This document shows, one piece after another, positions 5,284 to 6,220 of a stretch of 6,220 nucleotides of DNA. The notes below the pieces were generated by a model. That model had not been told where the DNA came from. It did not search any database and worked only from the letters and a program-made list of their open reading frames with translations. A program made the position numbers and the translations under genes. Source of the stretch: CAYLMG01 sp964568365 (GTDB taxonomy: Bacteria; Planctomycetota; Phycisphaerae; Sedimentisphaerales; Anaerobacaceae); the NCBI GenBank assembly GCA_964568365.1, contig CAZMQF010000148.1:1-6220 (forward strand), read 5' to 3'. Each line of letters starts with the position of its first letter. Position 1 is the first letter of the stretch.

Positions 5284-5799
5284 ATGAATAAATCCAGACG
5301 TTTGGAAATTTTTGAGAATCTGCGTCAGAAATACGCCGGATTTCTGACGGCGGTTCTGTGGAAGCTTACTGCCGACAGGGAGCTATTCTGTGAGGCGATG
5401 CAGATTGCACTGCTGAAGATATGGCAGAATTCTGAAAAGCTTGAGAATAACAAGAAGGCAGCTGCATATATTTACAGGATTGCTTTAAGTGCGAACTCTC
5501 AGGCGTGGCGAAACCGAATCGGCAGGAACGGGCAGGTAAGTTTAGAAAGCTATGGGGCTGAGCCTGCGGCGAGGCAGCGAAGTAATGACAGTGACATTGT
5601 TGATAAAGTAAGGTGTGCGATTTCAAAGCTGCCCGCGAAGCAGGCAAGAGCAATAGTGATGAGATATTTCGAGCGGAGCGATTATAACGATATTGCCGAG
5701 AAGCTTCGCTGCAGTGAAGCAACGGCACGCTCGAACGTATCGAAAGCGATAGCGGCTTTGAAGAAAAAGTTGGGCAATTTGTCAGGGCGGGAGCATTAA
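5284..5799 (+). CDS. Sigma-70 family RNA polymerase sigma factor (ECF-like)
   Basis: This 171-aa protein has the two-domain plan of ECF sigma factors. Sigma region 2 spans about residues 12-80, with A-L-L-K-I-W-Q-N (42-49) and the DNA-melting helix A-A-A-Y-I-Y-R-I-A-L (59-68). A short linker follows (85-104). Region 4 spans about 106-165, with K-L-P-A-K-Q-A-R-A-I-V-M-R-Y-F (115-129) and the helix-turn-helix Y-N-D-I-A-E-K-L-R-C-S-E-A-T-A-R-S-N-V-S-K-A (134-155). It would direct RNA polymerase to a specific promoter set. The ATG is preceded by AAGG at 5277-5280, with a short spacer. The next gene begins one base after its stop, so the pair is co-transcribed; the partner is a membrane protein that could act like an anti-sigma factor. 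A 14-bp palindrome lies upstream. Confidence 0.9.
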   Translation: MNKSRRLEIFENLRQKYAGFLTAVLWKLTADRELFCEAMQIALLKIWQNSEKLENNKKAAAYIYRIALSANSQAWRNRIGRNGQVSLESYGAEPAARQRSNDSDIVDKVRCAISKLPAKQARAIVMRYFERSDYNDIAEKLRCSEATARSNVSKAIAALKKKLGNLSGREH

Positions 5800-5800
5800 G

Positions 5801-6220
5801 ATGGAAAAAGAAATTGAAAAGTTGCTGAACAAAATTGGTTCTGAGCTGGTTCCTGATGATGTGGAGAGAATAGCTGAAAGTGAATTCAGCAAGTTCAGTG
5901 ACAAAATAAAAGAACAAAAACCAATAAGGTTTAAGGAATATTTTATGAAAACGAAAATGATAAAGATAAGCGTTGCGGCGGTGATAATATTAGCGGTTGT
6001 TTTGGGGATACCCTTTTTCAGTACAAGCGGTCCATCGGTAACGCTGGCAGGGGTGTATGAGAAGATACAGCTTGTTAATGCGTTTATGTATAAGATGAAT
6101 ATGGTTATGACGGGTAATATGCAGCCTGGCATGCCGAGCGGACCTACGGAGATGACAGGGGAGATGACAGGAACAATCCTTATATCGAATGAATACGGTA
6201 TGAGAATGGATATGCAGATT
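5801..6220 (+). CDS. Membrane-anchored protein paired with the sigma factor (3' end outside window)
   Basis: The reading frame is open for 140 codons and continues past the window end. Residues 1-47 are cytoplasmic-looking, helical and charged (M-E-K-E-I-E-K-L-L-N-K). Residues 54-73 form one transmembrane helix (I-K-I-S-V-A-A-V-I-I-L-A-V-V-L-G-I), which would place the rest outside the cytoplasm. The outer part is unusually Met-rich and contains E-M-T-G twice (117-120, 121-124). N-in single-span topology next to a sigma-factor gene suits an anti-sigma-like role, but I see no zinc-binding H-x3-C-x2-C motif. I recall similar proteins with V-Y-E-K-x-Q-x-x-N-A-F after sigma genes in Phycisphaerae, possibly with a LolA-like outer domain. 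The ATG is one base after the sigma stop, with GGCGGGAG (5787-5794) as ribosome site. An internal ATG at residue 49 is a less likely start. Confidence 0.75.
   Translation, partial: MEKEIEKLLNKIGSELVPDDVERIAESEFSKFSDKIKEQKPIRFKEYFMKTKMIKISVAAVIILAVVLGIPFFSTSGPSVTLAGVYEKIQLVNAFMYKMNMVMTGNMQPGMPSGPTEMTGEMTGTILISNEYGMRMDMQI

Noticed and set aside
1..6220. CRISPR array, tRNA or rRNA gene
   Set aside because: No regularly spaced identical repeats with unique spacers and no tRNA cloverleaf or rRNA core sequence were seen.

Overview
The window looks like a bacterial chromosome segment with an AT-rich accessory cassette set beside ordinary housekeeping genes. The best lineage guess is a planctomycete of the Phycisphaerae type. 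The grounds are a short sigma-70-like factor directly followed by a single-pass membrane protein, a pairing I recall as recurrent in that group, and intergenic repeats built from CACGGATT/ATCCGTG units, which I associate with such genomes. This assignment is inference, because no rRNA or marker phylogeny is available here.

Left part (1-621): non-coding. It holds an imperfect tandem CACnGATT repeat (72-105), a perfect 20-bp palindrome (148-167), a possible orphan promoter (331-358), an 8-bp inverted repeat (511-539) and a plausible sigma-70 promoter (541-568) for the following operon.

Accessory operon (622-2704): five tightly packed plus-strand genes. Three encode small proteins with an N-terminal basic helix or coiled coil, a linker, and a C-terminal winged-helix-like domain. 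The first (622-963) and fourth (2163-2492) are clear diverged paralogs and the second (967-1368) has the same architecture. Between them sits a 257-aa protein with a HEPN/Abi-like helical domain and its own C-terminal winged-helix-like segment. A 66-aa helical protein closes the operon. Spacing is 3 nt, a 4-nt ATGA overlap, 24 nt and 11 nt, so co-translation is likely. This is the candidate undescribed system: possibly a defence or toxin-antitoxin-like module, with function inferred and not shown.

Intergenic region 2705-3103: non-coding, with a hairpin, a 26-bp direct repeat pair and an ATCCGTGAAATCCGCGG-type repeat just before purC. The repeats of this type on both sides suggest that the cassette was inserted into, or lies between, ordinary chromosomal repeats.

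Housekeeping part (3104-6220): purC (SAICAR synthase) abuts a 12-TM major facilitator transporter of the fosmidomycin-resistance type, with no intervening base. After a 110-nt gap with a promoter-like box and a 14-bp palindrome comes a 171-aa sigma-70-family factor, and one base later a membrane-anchored protein that runs off the window end. Base composition shifts from about 25% GC in a sample line of the cassette (2161-2220) to 60% in a sample line of purC (3421-3480).
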